From Clostridia bacterium (lineage in GTDB: Bacteria > Bacillota > TC1 > UBA5767), in contig DAOUPV010000001.1 of assembly GCA_030625965.1 (NCBI GenBank), positions 1 through 64,000 of the forward strand: DNA of 64,000 nt, written 5' to 3'. The notes beneath the pieces were generated by a model. The model saw only the letters and a program-made list of their open reading frames with translations. It searched no databases and was not told the origin of the DNA. The translations under genes and the position numbers were made by a program. How positions within the stretch are numbered: the stretch's first letter is position 1; each line of letters opens with the position of its first letter. Shown here in pieces: positions 42,247 to 50,892 of the stretch.

Positions 42247-43125
42247 ATGCATAGTTTCAAACAATTGCAGTGTTTTGTCGCCATCGTGGAAGAAGGCGGC
42301 TTTACACCGGCAGCACAAAAACTCTATATGACTCAACCGGCCATCTCTTGGCAAATCAAGACGCTGGAAGGGGAACTGGGTCTGAAACTGATTGAACGCA
42401 GCGAACGTAGACTGGTATTGACGGAAGCCGGGCAACTGTTCTATGAAAGTGCTCAGACGATCCTAAACCAATATGAGAAGATGGACAGCGAGATGGAACA
42501 GTTCAAGAATATGGAGAAAGGTTCGCTTAGGATCGGGGCCTCGACCATACCAGGTGAGTACCTGCTGGCGGCCGACTTGGCACGATTCACCAAGACCTTT
42601 CCCCAGGTGGAACTGCAGATGCGAATCGGGGATTCCCGTAGCATCGTCAAGCTGCTTTTGCAGGAGAACATCAGCGTAGGTGTTGTCGGCCTTAAGCCCC
42701 AGGAAGAACAAATCCAGGTTAAACCGTTCTTAACGGATGAAATCGTCTGCATCGCACCACCAGACCATCCGCTATGCCGAAAGGAACAGGTGTTTCTGGA
42801 AGACGTGTTGCAGGAACGGATTCTGATGCGTGAATTCGGATCCGGAACCAGGAATCAGTTGCAGGAAGAGATAAAGAAACAGAAAAATACAAGTTGCAAG
42901 GTCCTGATGGAACTGGGAAGCACACGGGCCATCATTTCCGCCGTGGAGGCAGGTTTAGGACTAAGCTGGGTCTCGAAAACGGCTGTCCGTGACGAAGCAG
43001 TGAAGATACTCGACATTGAGGATTTCAGCATCAAGCGGGACCTGTATGTCATTTGGCTTAAAAACCGGACATTGAGCCCACTGGGCCAGACCTTCGTACA
43101 AATGCTGGAGGAAGCATATGACTGA
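42247..43125 (+). CDS. LysR-family transcriptional regulator
   Basis: A 292-residue LysR protein. The helix-turn-helix (about 3-60) shows FKQLQCFVAIVEEGGFTPAAQKLYMTQPAIS-type sequence with the usual A-A-x-x-L and Q-P-A-x-S positions. The substrate-binding domain begins near 90 (LRIGASTIPGEYLL) and recalls the CysL/selenium-metabolism-associated group. It overlaps the next gene by eight bases and shares its strand, which is less common for LysR proteins. The target could be the downstream run (QueG-like, aminopeptidase, selD). Confidence 0.9.
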   Translation: MHSFKQLQCFVAIVEEGGFTPAAQKLYMTQPAISWQIKTLEGELGLKLIERSERRLVLTEAGQLFYESAQTILNQYEKMDSEMEQFKNMEKGSLRIGASTIPGEYLLAADLARFTKTFPQVELQMRIGDSRSIVKLLLQENISVGVVGLKPQEEQIQVKPFLTDEIVCIAPPDHPLCRKEQVFLEDVLQERILMREFGSGTRNQLQEEIKKQKNTSCKVLMELGSTRAIISAVEAGLGLSWVSKTAVRDEAVKILDIEDFSIKRDLYVIWLKNRTLSPLGQTFVQMLEEAYD

Positions 43126-43819
43126 ATTGAATGATATCATTGAGAATAGGCTTGTGGAGCAGGGTGCGTCTTTTACGGGCTTTGCCGATTTAGTGCCGGC
43201 CCTTGAATACATCAAGATGGAGCACGGTGATGCATTGTTGCATTATCCAAGGGCCATCGTACTGGGATTGGCCTATCCACGAGAGGTGGTCAACCAACTG
43301 ACGGATGGACCGACCCATACCTATCTCTATTACTACAACGTGCTCAACCGCAAGTTGGACGAGATGGCTCTCCTGATGGCTGACTGGTTGCAGGATCAAG
43401 GCTACCAGGCCTTCCCCATCCCAGCATCTCAGCGGGTAGGGGAGGAAAGGCTATCAGGGATATTTTCCCATAGGTTGGCTGCCAATCTGGCAGGATTGGG
43501 TTGGATTGGAAAGAATTCATCCTTCATTCACCCGGATTACGGACCCAGATTGCGGCTGGTAACCATACTCACAGATGCTCCACTCGTGACGGGAAAGCCG
43601 ATGGAAAATGGATGTGGCAACTGCCAGGCTTGCGTGGCTGCCTGCCCCGCCGGAGCCATTACGGGGAAAGAATTTTCAACCGAGGATGTATTGGAAGAAC
43701 GTTTTATAGGTCACCTGTGTGACGAGCATCTAAGCCGGATTCGCAGCTCCTTCGGCAAGCGTGTATGCGGTAAATGTGTTGCGGCCTGCCCTTACGGTAA
43801 GAAAGGAAATGGAAGATGA
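43118..43819 (+). CDS. QueG-like double-cluster iron-sulfur protein
   Basis: A 233-residue protein related to epoxyqueuosine reductase. The N-terminal part (about 1-150) matches the cobalamin-binding QueG core (RLAANLAGLGWIGKNSSFIHPDYGPRLRL, conserved GLGWIGKN near 126-133). Two ferredoxin clusters follow: CGNCQACVAACPAGAI near 165-181 and CGKCVAACPYGKK near 219-231. The HEAT-repeat tail of true QueG is missing, so the substrate may differ. It lies in a coupled run with LysR and aminopeptidase genes. Confidence 0.83.
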   Translation: MTELNDIIENRLVEQGASFTGFADLVPALEYIKMEHGDALLHYPRAIVLGLAYPREVVNQLTDGPTHTYLYYYNVLNRKLDEMALLMADWLQDQGYQAFPIPASQRVGEERLSGIFSHRLAANLAGLGWIGKNSSFIHPDYGPRLRLVTILTDAPLVTGKPMENGCGNCQACVAACPAGAITGKEFSTEDVLEERFIGHLCDEHLSRIRSSFGKRVCGKCVAACPYGKKGNGR

Positions 43820-45213
43820 GCAAAAAGGAAGATAACAAACAGAACCAACATTATTATGAGAAGAAAAACGGCTGGGAAGAGATGGACCGCAAGACGGTAA
43901 TGTCCCATGCGGCGGCCTATAAGGAATTTCTGAGCCTCTGCAAGACTGAGCGTGAATCGGTGGATTATTTCATCCAGCAGGCCGAGCAGGTCGGTTTCGC
44001 TCCCTTTAAGGCGGAGGATTACCGAAAAGGCTATAAATTTTATTTCAACAACCGAGGCAAAAGCTTGATCATGGGTGTGGTGGGAGAAGAATCACTGCTT
44101 TCGGGCTTCAGCCTGCTGGGTGCCCATGTGGATGCACCGCGGCTTGATCTCAAAGCCCAACCGCTATATGAAGATGACGGTATGGCCTTATTAAAGACGC
44201 ATTATTATGGCGGAATAAAGAAATACCAGTGGTTGTCCATTCCTTTGGCCATACATGGTGTGATTGTACTGGAAAGCGGGGAAGCGAAGCGCATCGTATT
44301 GGGTGAGGCGGACGATGAGCCGGTCTTCACTATCGCTGATCTGCTCCCGCACCTGGCCAAAGACCAAATGCTAAAACCCATGAACAAGGCGGTGGAAGGC
44401 GAAGGCCTGAACGTCCTGTTGGGTGCCATCCCTTGTGAAGATAAGGAAGAGGAATCCCGGATCAAGAGCAACGTGATGAACCTTCTGCATGCCCGGTTCG
44501 GCATCAAGGAAGAGGATCTGATCAGTGCCGAGTTGGAAGTGGTTCCCAGTGGCAGGGCCCGCGACGTGGGTCTGGACGAGGCGTTCATTGGTGGTTACGG
44601 TCAGGATGACCGAATCTGCGCCTACGCAGCTGCCGAGGCGCTGCTTACGGCTGGTGAGCTGAAACATAGTTCACTGGTGTTGCTCAGTGACAAGGAAGAG
44701 ATTGGATCCAATGGAAACACTGGAGCCCAGGGACGTTTCCTGGAGTATTCGGTAGCCATGATGGCACAGGCGGAAGGTCTGCATGGGTTGTCGGTCATGG
44801 GCAGCATCATGGACAGATCCAAAGCCCTCTCTGCGGATGTGTCCGCGGCGGTGGATCCCAACTACAAGAATCTTTTCGACAAGTATAACGCCCCCGAGTT
44901 GGGCAAAGGTATCCTGCTTACCAAATATACCGGTTCTGGCGGCAAGTATGAAGCCAACGATGCCAGCGCGGAATACATGGGCGAGATCCGCAGGATTTTC
45001 AATGCTGGCGGTGTCATCTGGCAGGCTGGTGAATTGGGCAAGATCGACCAGGGCGGCGGGGGAACCATCGCTATGTATCTGGCCCAGTTGGGCATCGAGA
45101 CGGTGGATTCCGGCCCAGCCCTTCTGGGGATGCACTCACCATTTGAAATCGCCGATAAGACAGATATCTACAACACCTATCTAGGCTACAAGGTGTTTTT
45201 GGAAAGGAGTTAG
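43816..45213 (+). CDS. M18-family aminopeptidase
   Basis: A 465-residue zinc aminopeptidase. GAHVDAPRLDLK near 95-106 carries the H-x-D ligands, GQDDRICAYAAAEAL near 258-272 the bridging aspartate, and SDKEEIGSNGNTGAQG near 293-308 the catalytic glutamate. MHSPFEI near 440 completes the active site. It trims N-terminal amino acids from peptides in the cytoplasm, fitting amino-acid fermentation. The ATG overlaps the QueG-like stop (ATGA). selD starts one base after its stop. Confidence 0.93.
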   Translation: MSKKEDNKQNQHYYEKKNGWEEMDRKTVMSHAAAYKEFLSLCKTERESVDYFIQQAEQVGFAPFKAEDYRKGYKFYFNNRGKSLIMGVVGEESLLSGFSLLGAHVDAPRLDLKAQPLYEDDGMALLKTHYYGGIKKYQWLSIPLAIHGVIVLESGEAKRIVLGEADDEPVFTIADLLPHLAKDQMLKPMNKAVEGEGLNVLLGAIPCEDKEEESRIKSNVMNLLHARFGIKEEDLISAELEVVPSGRARDVGLDEAFIGGYGQDDRICAYAAAEALLTAGELKHSSLVLLSDKEEIGSNGNTGAQGRFLEYSVAMMAQAEGLHGLSVMGSIMDRSKALSADVSAAVDPNYKNLFDKYNAPELGKGILLTKYTGSGGKYEANDASAEYMGEIRRIFNAGGVIWQAGELGKIDQGGGGTIAMYLAQLGIETVDSGPALLGMHSPFEIADKTDIYNTYLGYKVFLERS

Positions 45214-45214
45214 C

Positions 45215-46255
45215 ATGAGCGAAGATTTGCGCTTAACCCAGATGTCCAGCGCCGCTGGCTGAGCGGCAAAAGTAGGTCCGGGGACCTTAAGCAAAATATT
45301 GGAAAATATGCCAAAAATGACAGATGAGAATGTGCTGATCTGTGGTGATACCATGGATGATGCCGGCGTGTACCGACTGACGGATGAACTGGCCATGGTG
45401 CAATCTGTGGACTTTTTCACACCGATGGTGGACGATCCGTACTTATTCGGTCAGATTGCTGCTGCCAACAGCCTGAGCGATATCTACGCCATGGGTGCTG
45501 TGCCTAAAACAGCCATGAATGTCACTGCCTTTCCCGTAAACAAGATGAGTCTGTCCATCCTGGAGGCCATCCTGTGTGGCGGTGCGGACAAACTGATTGA
45601 GGCGGGCACCAGCCTATTGGGCGGTCATACCATCGAGGATGACGTGCCCAAGTACGGACTAAGCGTGACTGGAATCGTGCATCCGGATAAGATTCTGGCC
45701 AACCGGGGGGCCAATGAAGGCGACTTGCTGATTCTGACCAAACCGATCGGTTCGGGTATCATCAGTACAGCCATCAAGGCTGAAATGGCCAGCGAAGAAC
45801 AGATACAACAGGTTACTGAGGTGATGCGGACACTCAACAAGACGGCGTTCGATGCCACGAAAGGACTTACCGTGCACGCGTGCACGGATGTGACGGGCTT
45901 TGGCTTGCTGGGTCACGCCTATGAGATGGTGGCGGACGAACGGGTCGGTTTTACCATTGAGTCCAGTAAGGTGCCGGTGCTTGATGGGACCTTGGATTTG
46001 GCTCGGATGGGCCTGGTGCCGGCAGGCGCTCACCGCAACAAGTGTTACCTGCAGGACCGCTTGCTTTTTGCAGAACATATCGTTGCGGAAACCCAAGATA
46101 TCCTGACCGATCCACAGACATCAGGAGGACTTCTGCTGGCTATGGACGAATCACAAGCCCAGACCTATCTGCAGCAACTATCCGATTTGGGAGGCCAGGG
46201 CAACATCATAGGCTATGCCGATAAGCGCCGTCCGGGCAAGATAGTCGTCCGCTAG
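45215..46255 (+). CDS. selD: selenide, water dikinase, itself a selenoprotein (in-frame UGA = Sec16)
   Basis: The frame opens at ATG 45215 after AAAGGAGTTAGC. Codon 16 is TGA (45260-45262) in the context SSAAG-U-AAKVGPG, exactly where SelD has its catalytic Cys or Sec, three residues before the essential lysine. The frame then continues to 46255, giving 346 residues. The ATP-binding domain has TDELAMVQSVDFFTP (near 55), ANSLSDIYAMGA (near 88), GGHTIEDDVPKYGL (near 136) and TDVTGFGLLGH (near 225). SelD makes selenophosphate for Sec-tRNA synthesis and so needs its own product. Reading from a later ATG would lose the catalytic residue. Confidence 0.95.
45273..45287 (+). promoter_or_regulatory. 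candidate SECIS hairpin of selD
   Basis: AGGTC-CGGG-GACCT starts about 12 bases after the UGA codon. It is a perfect five-base stem (extendable to six with a two-base loop), a distance usual for bacterial SECIS elements. Confidence 0.6.
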
Positions 46256-46289
46256 CGATAAAAGAATGCGAAGGATTCGAAATCAAAGG

Positions 46290-46330
46290 ATTCAGCAAAG
46301 GAGATTGATCTCTTTTGCTGAATTTTTTTG
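46290..46330 (+). terminator. terminator after selD
   Basis: TTCAGCAAA pairs with TTTGCTGAA around an inner stem GAGAT/ATCTC and is followed by seven T residues. Confidence 0.9.
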
Positions 46331-46347
46331 CGATGAAAGGAGTTTTC

Positions 46348-47835
46348 ATGAAGAAGAGAGGATCCATCACCATTCTGTTCGCTATCCTGCTGCCGGTACT
46401 GCTATTGTTCGGAATGTTCATTTTCGAAGCGCTTTGGGAAAGTCTGGCCAAGACCTATTTTGAGCAGGCTTGCTACAGTGCTTCGAGAAGTAGCTTGGCG
46501 GCCTATGATACAGACTCATGGCGGGACTACGGCGTATTCCTGCTTCCGGAAAAACCGGATCAGGAGCGATTGAAAGAAGATTTCGTCCGCAACTTGGATA
46601 CCAATGGCTGGCTGGACCTGGAGGTCACCCGCGTCGAGAGCCGTGCTGTCGCGCCTTTGGAGCGGGACGTGCTGAAGAACCAGATTTTGGAAAACGTCAA
46701 ATACATCGCTCCGGTGCGCGGTGCCCAAGCACTTTGGGATCTGATACGCCATAAAGAGGACTCTGAATCTTTCTCCCGAGGTGGGGCTGCGGCTGAAGAA
46801 CTGGAACAGGCCCAGGACAATATGGAGAAGACCCGGAAGAACAACCGGGAGATCAAGGATGACAAGAAAGACATTAAGGATTTGAAAGAACGGATTTCGG
46901 AAGAAAGTAAAAAGGAAGAACCAGACCAGGGACGCATCGCATCGTTGGAAAGAAGTATACGGTCGGAAGAGCGGGATATTGACGATATGTATGATGAAAA
47001 CCGCGAACTCACCTATGAAACGCAGGCAATTCTAAACAAGCAGAGCTTGCGAGAAGTGCCCCCCGAACTGGATGAAGAGAAGATGGCCAAGAAGAGTTCG
47101 TTGCAGGAGGAATTGGAAAAGCTGAAACTGGCCAAGGAGCGGACGGAAAAAAGCTTAGACTGGGAGGATGACACAGAGGACCGGATTTTCTCTCGCGGGA
47201 GTACAGATAAGGAGGAGAGCGGTCGTAGCCTGGATCTTGTGAGAGCTGCGCAGGAAGTGCTGGAGGAAGGACGGAACCGGTTGTATCTCGGGGAGTATGC
47301 ACTCAAGTACTTTTCCAGTGTCACCAGTGACAGCCATGATGCCGAGGTTGAGTACCTGATTACCGGTTCAAGACAACCGGGAGCCGCTTATGCTCTGCGG
47401 TTGCTGGCTGTCCGCAGCGGATTGGACGCACTCGGTTATTTCGTGCTGGATCCCAAAGCCCCGCCGGAAATTCTCTCCCGAACGGCATACTCGTTGATCA
47501 TGGGAGGTTTGCAGGGTCTGATCGATCTGTATAGCATGGTGGGGTTGGGGGAAGCCGTACCGCTCATCCACATAACACCGGGAGGGACCAATCCTTTTGA
47601 GCGTATCCAGCTGGATTACGAGGACCATCAACGTATTGATCTTCTTCTGACTGGTGAAGATAAGAAATTAGACCGTATCCAGGAACTGTTGCCAGCACAG
47701 GGTTACACAGGCAGGCAAATCTTATTTGAGGTGCGTGTACGTCGGATCTTTCCCTTTAGAATCTACAGGGACGACGAAGCCATGGATGATATGAATTATA
47801 TGTATCTAAGAAAGGAAGTCAGGATATGTTATTAA
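46348..47835 (+). CDS. TadE/TadG-like secreted or membrane-anchored protein with coiled coil
   Basis: A 495-residue protein. Residues 2-30 are a TadE-like N-terminus: a short basic GSITILF start and a long hydrophobic helix. Residues about 140-290 are a highly charged coiled coil of K/E/D-rich heptads. The C-terminal 200 residues form a globular region (ALRLLAVRSGLDALGYFVLD and LIMGGLQGLIDLYSM) with no motif I know. AAAGGAGTTTTC supports the ATG at 46348. It is first of four overlapping genes of a Tad-pilus-like group, so it is probably an extracellular pseudopilin or assembly protein. Confidence 0.7.
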   Translation: MKKRGSITILFAILLPVLLLFGMFIFEALWESLAKTYFEQACYSASRSSLAAYDTDSWRDYGVFLLPEKPDQERLKEDFVRNLDTNGWLDLEVTRVESRAVAPLERDVLKNQILENVKYIAPVRGAQALWDLIRHKEDSESFSRGGAAAEELEQAQDNMEKTRKNNREIKDDKKDIKDLKERISEESKKEEPDQGRIASLERSIRSEERDIDDMYDENRELTYETQAILNKQSLREVPPELDEEKMAKKSSLQEELEKLKLAKERTEKSLDWEDDTEDRIFSRGSTDKEESGRSLDLVRAAQEVLEEGRNRLYLGEYALKYFSSVTSDSHDAEVEYLITGSRQPGAAYALRLLAVRSGLDALGYFVLDPKAPPEILSRTAYSLIMGGLQGLIDLYSMVGLGEAVPLIHITPGGTNPFERIQLDYEDHQRIDLLLTGEDKKLDRIQELLPAQGYTGRQILFEVRVRRIFPFRIYRDDEAMDDMNYMYLRKEVRICY

Positions 47836-48266
47836 GACCGAAGTACAGGAAGGGCAGTCTTTGTTTGGAACTGTTGATATACTTACCGGTGCTTGCAGGA
47901 CTATTTTTTTCGCTCATCTATTTGCAACTGTTCTTCTTGGAAAGCCTCAGTTTGGACCAGGCCACCTACGAGACAGTGAAGTCTCTGGTCAGTCTGGAGA
48001 TAGCCGAGTCTGCCTTCGAGTCCGTACTCAATGAGCAGACAGGGTTCGCACTGTCCGCGTTGGGTGCCATCGGTCTTAGGGGGAACCTCGGAAGTAAATT
48101 GATTTTGGCCCATGATGCTACTGGGTATCTAGTAGAGGAGAATATGAAGGAGGCGAGGATCGTAAAGGAAGACGGAATGCTATGTGCATACTGCCGCTAC
48201 CGTTCTTCCTTCCTCCCGGGCGTAATCATCGAAAGCAGAGCTGTGGAAAGGAGTTGGAAACCATGA
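47826..48266 (+). CDS. TadE-like minor pseudopilin
   Basis: A 146-residue protein. After a basic start (MLLRPKYRKGSL) the sequence CLELLIYLPVLAGLFFSLIYL resembles the TadE leader: a glutamate five or so residues into a long hydrophobic helix. The remainder is a small extracytoplasmic domain with one cysteine pair near 119-122. It overlaps both neighbours by a few bases. Role in pilus assembly is inferred from form and context. Confidence 0.68.
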   Translation: MLLRPKYRKGSLCLELLIYLPVLAGLFFSLIYLQLFFLESLSLDQATYETVKSLVSLEIAESAFESVLNEQTGFALSALGAIGLRGNLGSKLILAHDATGYLVEENMKEARIVKEDGMLCAYCRYRSSFLPGVIIESRAVERSWKP

Positions 48267-48664
48267 TGCTTAGTGTTGTAGTCACAGTGTTCATACTGGC
48301 CTGCCTAGTGGGGGACTTAAGAGGTGGGCGGATTCCCAACTGGCTGATTCTCTTGTTCCTCCTACCGGTAACTATACGGGCCGCCTTCATGGGAGTGCCG
48401 GACGGTTTCCAGAATCTGGGGATGCCTGTTATGCTGCTGTTATTTGTTACCTGGTTTTTGGGACTTTTGGGTGGTGGGGATGTCAAGGTGTTCCTTACCC
48501 TGTCGCTCTTGCTGCCGGGCGTTATGCTGCTCAGGTTGCTGTGTCTAACCTTAGGATTTTCCCTAATGATCTTCCTGGGAAGAAGCCTTTGGCGGAGGTC
48601 ATGGGTGCGCTCGATGCCTATGATGCCATTTATGGCGGTGGCCTCGTTGGTGATCTGGTTATGA
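48263..48664 (+). CDS. A24-family prepilin peptidase (short, TadV/CpaA-like)
   Basis: A 133-residue membrane protein. The two catalytic aspartates are visible in GDLRGGRIPNW (about 14-24) and GGGDVKVF (about 72-79), the signature of aspartic prepilin peptidases; the N-methylase domain of large PilD proteins is absent, as in TadV/CpaA. Four to five hydrophobic segments. The start codon overlaps the preceding stop (ATGA) after AAAGGAGTTGGAAACC. It would process the leader peptides of the neighbouring pseudopilins. Confidence 0.85.
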   Translation: MMLSVVVTVFILACLVGDLRGGRIPNWLILLFLLPVTIRAAFMGVPDGFQNLGMPVMLLLFVTWFLGLLGGGDVKVFLTLSLLLPGVMLLRLLCLTLGFSLMIFLGRSLWRRSWVRSMPMMPFMAVASLVIWL

Positions 48665-49275
48665 AGAGCATTGAGAGATTGCCGGCTTTTAGTCAGACCA
48701 TGATCTGTCAGGGGAAGATTCCCTATCTTCTTCCAAATATCCGCATGGAACTGGAAAACGGTCAGGAAATCCGCTACCAGACGAAGGGCAAGCGTCAGCT
48801 GGCTGAAGGGATTGGAACCGGTCTGGGTGAGAGCATCTTCAGAAACGCCCGACGTATCGTCTACTGCTACTATGATCTGGAATCTGAATATTTTATTCCG
48901 GGACGATGCCTCTGTCTGGAACCGGAGGAGATCTTTGTGGACAGGGATGGGGAACTGTATTTTATGCTGGATGATGCTGGTCGCTCTCAGCTTTATCCTA
49001 TCATCCGTCGTTTGCTCTCTAATTGGTGGGAGGAACAACCGCTGATTCCTGAAAGTAAGGATGAGTGGTTGTCACTCATCGAATGTTGTGAGGAGAAAGA
49101 TAAACTGTGCAGAAGGTTGATCCTGGCTCCGGAGGAACAGGTGTCTCCTGAGGGTGAGGGGCTTTTAAACCGGATTCGTGTGGCGAGGGAAGAACTGGTG
49201 CGGGATGACAGGAAGATACTCTGTTTGTGGGCTGGTTGTTTTATTCTAGGTATTATACTGTCTGTCTTCTCTTGA
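48661..49275 (+). CDS. hypothetical C-terminally anchored protein of the Tad-like group
   Basis: A 204-residue protein starting at the ATGA overlap with the peptidase gene. Residues 1-170 are a soluble alpha/beta domain (YYDLESEYFIPGRCLCLEPEEIFVD-type strands) similar in feel to the DUF6382 domains that precede FHA domains in clostridial pilus loci. No FHA domain follows; the last 17 residues are one membrane helix (CLWAGCFILGIILSVF). Family assignment is tentative. It is the last gene of the group. Confidence 0.65.
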   Translation: MKSIERLPAFSQTMICQGKIPYLLPNIRMELENGQEIRYQTKGKRQLAEGIGTGLGESIFRNARRIVYCYYDLESEYFIPGRCLCLEPEEIFVDRDGELYFMLDDAGRSQLYPIIRRLLSNWWEEQPLIPESKDEWLSLIECCEEKDKLCRRLILAPEEQVSPEGEGLLNRIRVAREELVRDDRKILCLWAGCFILGIILSVFS

Positions 49276-49327
49276 GGGTGCTCGTCAAATGGGATATAGT
49301 ATAGAGGATAATTCTTGGAGGTGACTT

Positions 49328-50803
49328 ATGGAGTCTAGCATCATTATTACTTTTTTACTGTATCTTTTATTCATGCTGTTTGTCGGGATCTATTTTTACA
49401 GAAGGACTACTGATCTATCAGACTATATCCTGGGTGGCCGGGGGCTTAACTATTGGGTTACAGCACTATCCGCTCAAGCCTCAGACATGAGTGGCTGGTT
49501 GTTGATGGGCTTACCAGGCGCAGCCTATCTGGTGGGTTTGGAATCCATCTGGATTGCCGTAGGACTGGCCCTGGGTACTTATCTGAACTGGAAATACACG
49601 GCCAAGCGACTCAGAATCTACACAGAAGTGGCCGGGAACGCGTTAACCCTATCAGACTATCTACAGAACCGTTTTCATGACAAATCCAACGTACTGCGTA
49701 TCGCCACTGCGGTCTTCATCCTGATCTTTTTTCTGATCTACACGGCATCGGGTTTGGTTGCAGGCGGTAAGCTGTTCAGCACCGTCTTCGGATTCAACTA
49801 CCAGATGGCGGTGGCACTTGGGGCTTTGGCCATCATCGCCTATACATTTTTGGGTGGTTTCATGGCCGTGTCCTGGACTGACTTTTTCCAGGGAAGCCTG
49901 ATGTTCCTGGCCATCCTGTTGGTTCCGGCTATGGGCATCGCTACCTTGGGAGGTCTTGGTGCCAGCAGGGTGGCTATCGCTGCCATCAACCCTGAGATGT
50001 TGAATCCCTTCAGCGATCTGAGCGGACAGAGTTTGTCCTGGATGGCTGTGGTCTCTTCTTTGGCCTGGGGCGTGGGTTACTTCGGACAACCGCACATCCT
50101 GTCAAGATTCATGGCCATCGAGAAGGCCGACGAGATCAAGAAATCCCGCAGGGTGGCCATGATCTGGGTGCTCCTCTCGCTCTTCTGCGCCGTGATTGTA
50201 GGCTTGTTGGGTCGTGCACTGATGCCTGGGTTGACTGGCGCCTCGGTAGAGAAGGTCTTCATGCTGCTGGTGCAGAGCATGTTCAATCCCTGGATCGCAG
50301 GTATTCTTTTGGCAGCCATTCTGGCAGCCATTATGAGTACGGCGGATTCTCAGTTGTTGGTGACGGCTTCGGCCATCTCTCAGGACTTGTACCGCCCCTT
50401 CATAAAACCGAACGCCAGCCAGAAGGAACTGGTCTGGGTGGGAAGGATCACGGTCATCGTGGTGGCGGTCATTGCTTTTGTGATTGCACTCAATCCGGAC
50501 AACAAGGTACTCGATCTAGTTGCCTATGCCTGGGCTGGATTTGGTAGTGCCTTCGGACCGGCCATCATCATGTCCTTATTCTGGAAGCGCATGACTAGGA
50601 ACGGGGCCATCGCCGGCGTGTTGACCGGTGGTATCGTGGCACTGGTCTGGCAGCGCCTATCAGGCGGACTTTTCGATCTATATGAGATCGTGCCGGGATT
50701 CCTACTGGCCGCGTTAGCCATTATACTGGTATCCAAGTTAGGCAAGGAACCGGATGCTGAGCTGACGGAAGAATTTGAAAAAGTGAAGAAAATGTCTATC
50801 TAA
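49328..50803 (+). CDS. putP: sodium/proline symporter PutP-type
   Basis: A 491-residue sodium:solute symporter with 12-13 membrane segments. ADDYILGGR-like SDYILGGRGLNYWVTALSAQASDMSGWLLMGLPGAAY (near 36-72; conserved ASDMSGWLL) and the Na+-site helix ILAAIMSTADSQLLV near 332-346 are PutP hallmarks. GWGVGYFGQPHILSRFMA near 240 matches too. It imports L-proline or a related compound. A terminator separates it from the dehydrogenase genes, yet proximity suggests a shared substrate. Confidence 0.9.
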   Translation: MESSIIITFLLYLLFMLFVGIYFYRRTTDLSDYILGGRGLNYWVTALSAQASDMSGWLLMGLPGAAYLVGLESIWIAVGLALGTYLNWKYTAKRLRIYTEVAGNALTLSDYLQNRFHDKSNVLRIATAVFILIFFLIYTASGLVAGGKLFSTVFGFNYQMAVALGALAIIAYTFLGGFMAVSWTDFFQGSLMFLAILLVPAMGIATLGGLGASRVAIAAINPEMLNPFSDLSGQSLSWMAVVSSLAWGVGYFGQPHILSRFMAIEKADEIKKSRRVAMIWVLLSLFCAVIVGLLGRALMPGLTGASVEKVFMLLVQSMFNPWIAGILLAAILAAIMSTADSQLLVTASAISQDLYRPFIKPNASQKELVWVGRITVIVVAVIAFVIALNPDNKVLDLVAYAWAGFGSAFGPAIIMSLFWKRMTRNGAIAGVLTGGIVALVWQRLSGGLFDLYEIVPGFLLAALAIILVSKLGKEPDAELTEEFEKVKKMSI

Positions 50804-50806
50804 GGG

Positions 50807-50840
50807 ATACGCCAGCAAGAGCTGGCGTATTCTTTCTTTC
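50807..50840 (+). terminator. terminator after putP
   Basis: ATACGCCAGC-AAGA-GCTGGCGTAT followed by a T-rich TCTTTCTTTC tract. Confidence 0.85.
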
Positions 50841-50892
50841 GTCTTTACATGTAACATGTTAATGGATATAATAGGAACAAGGAGGAGTGCGG

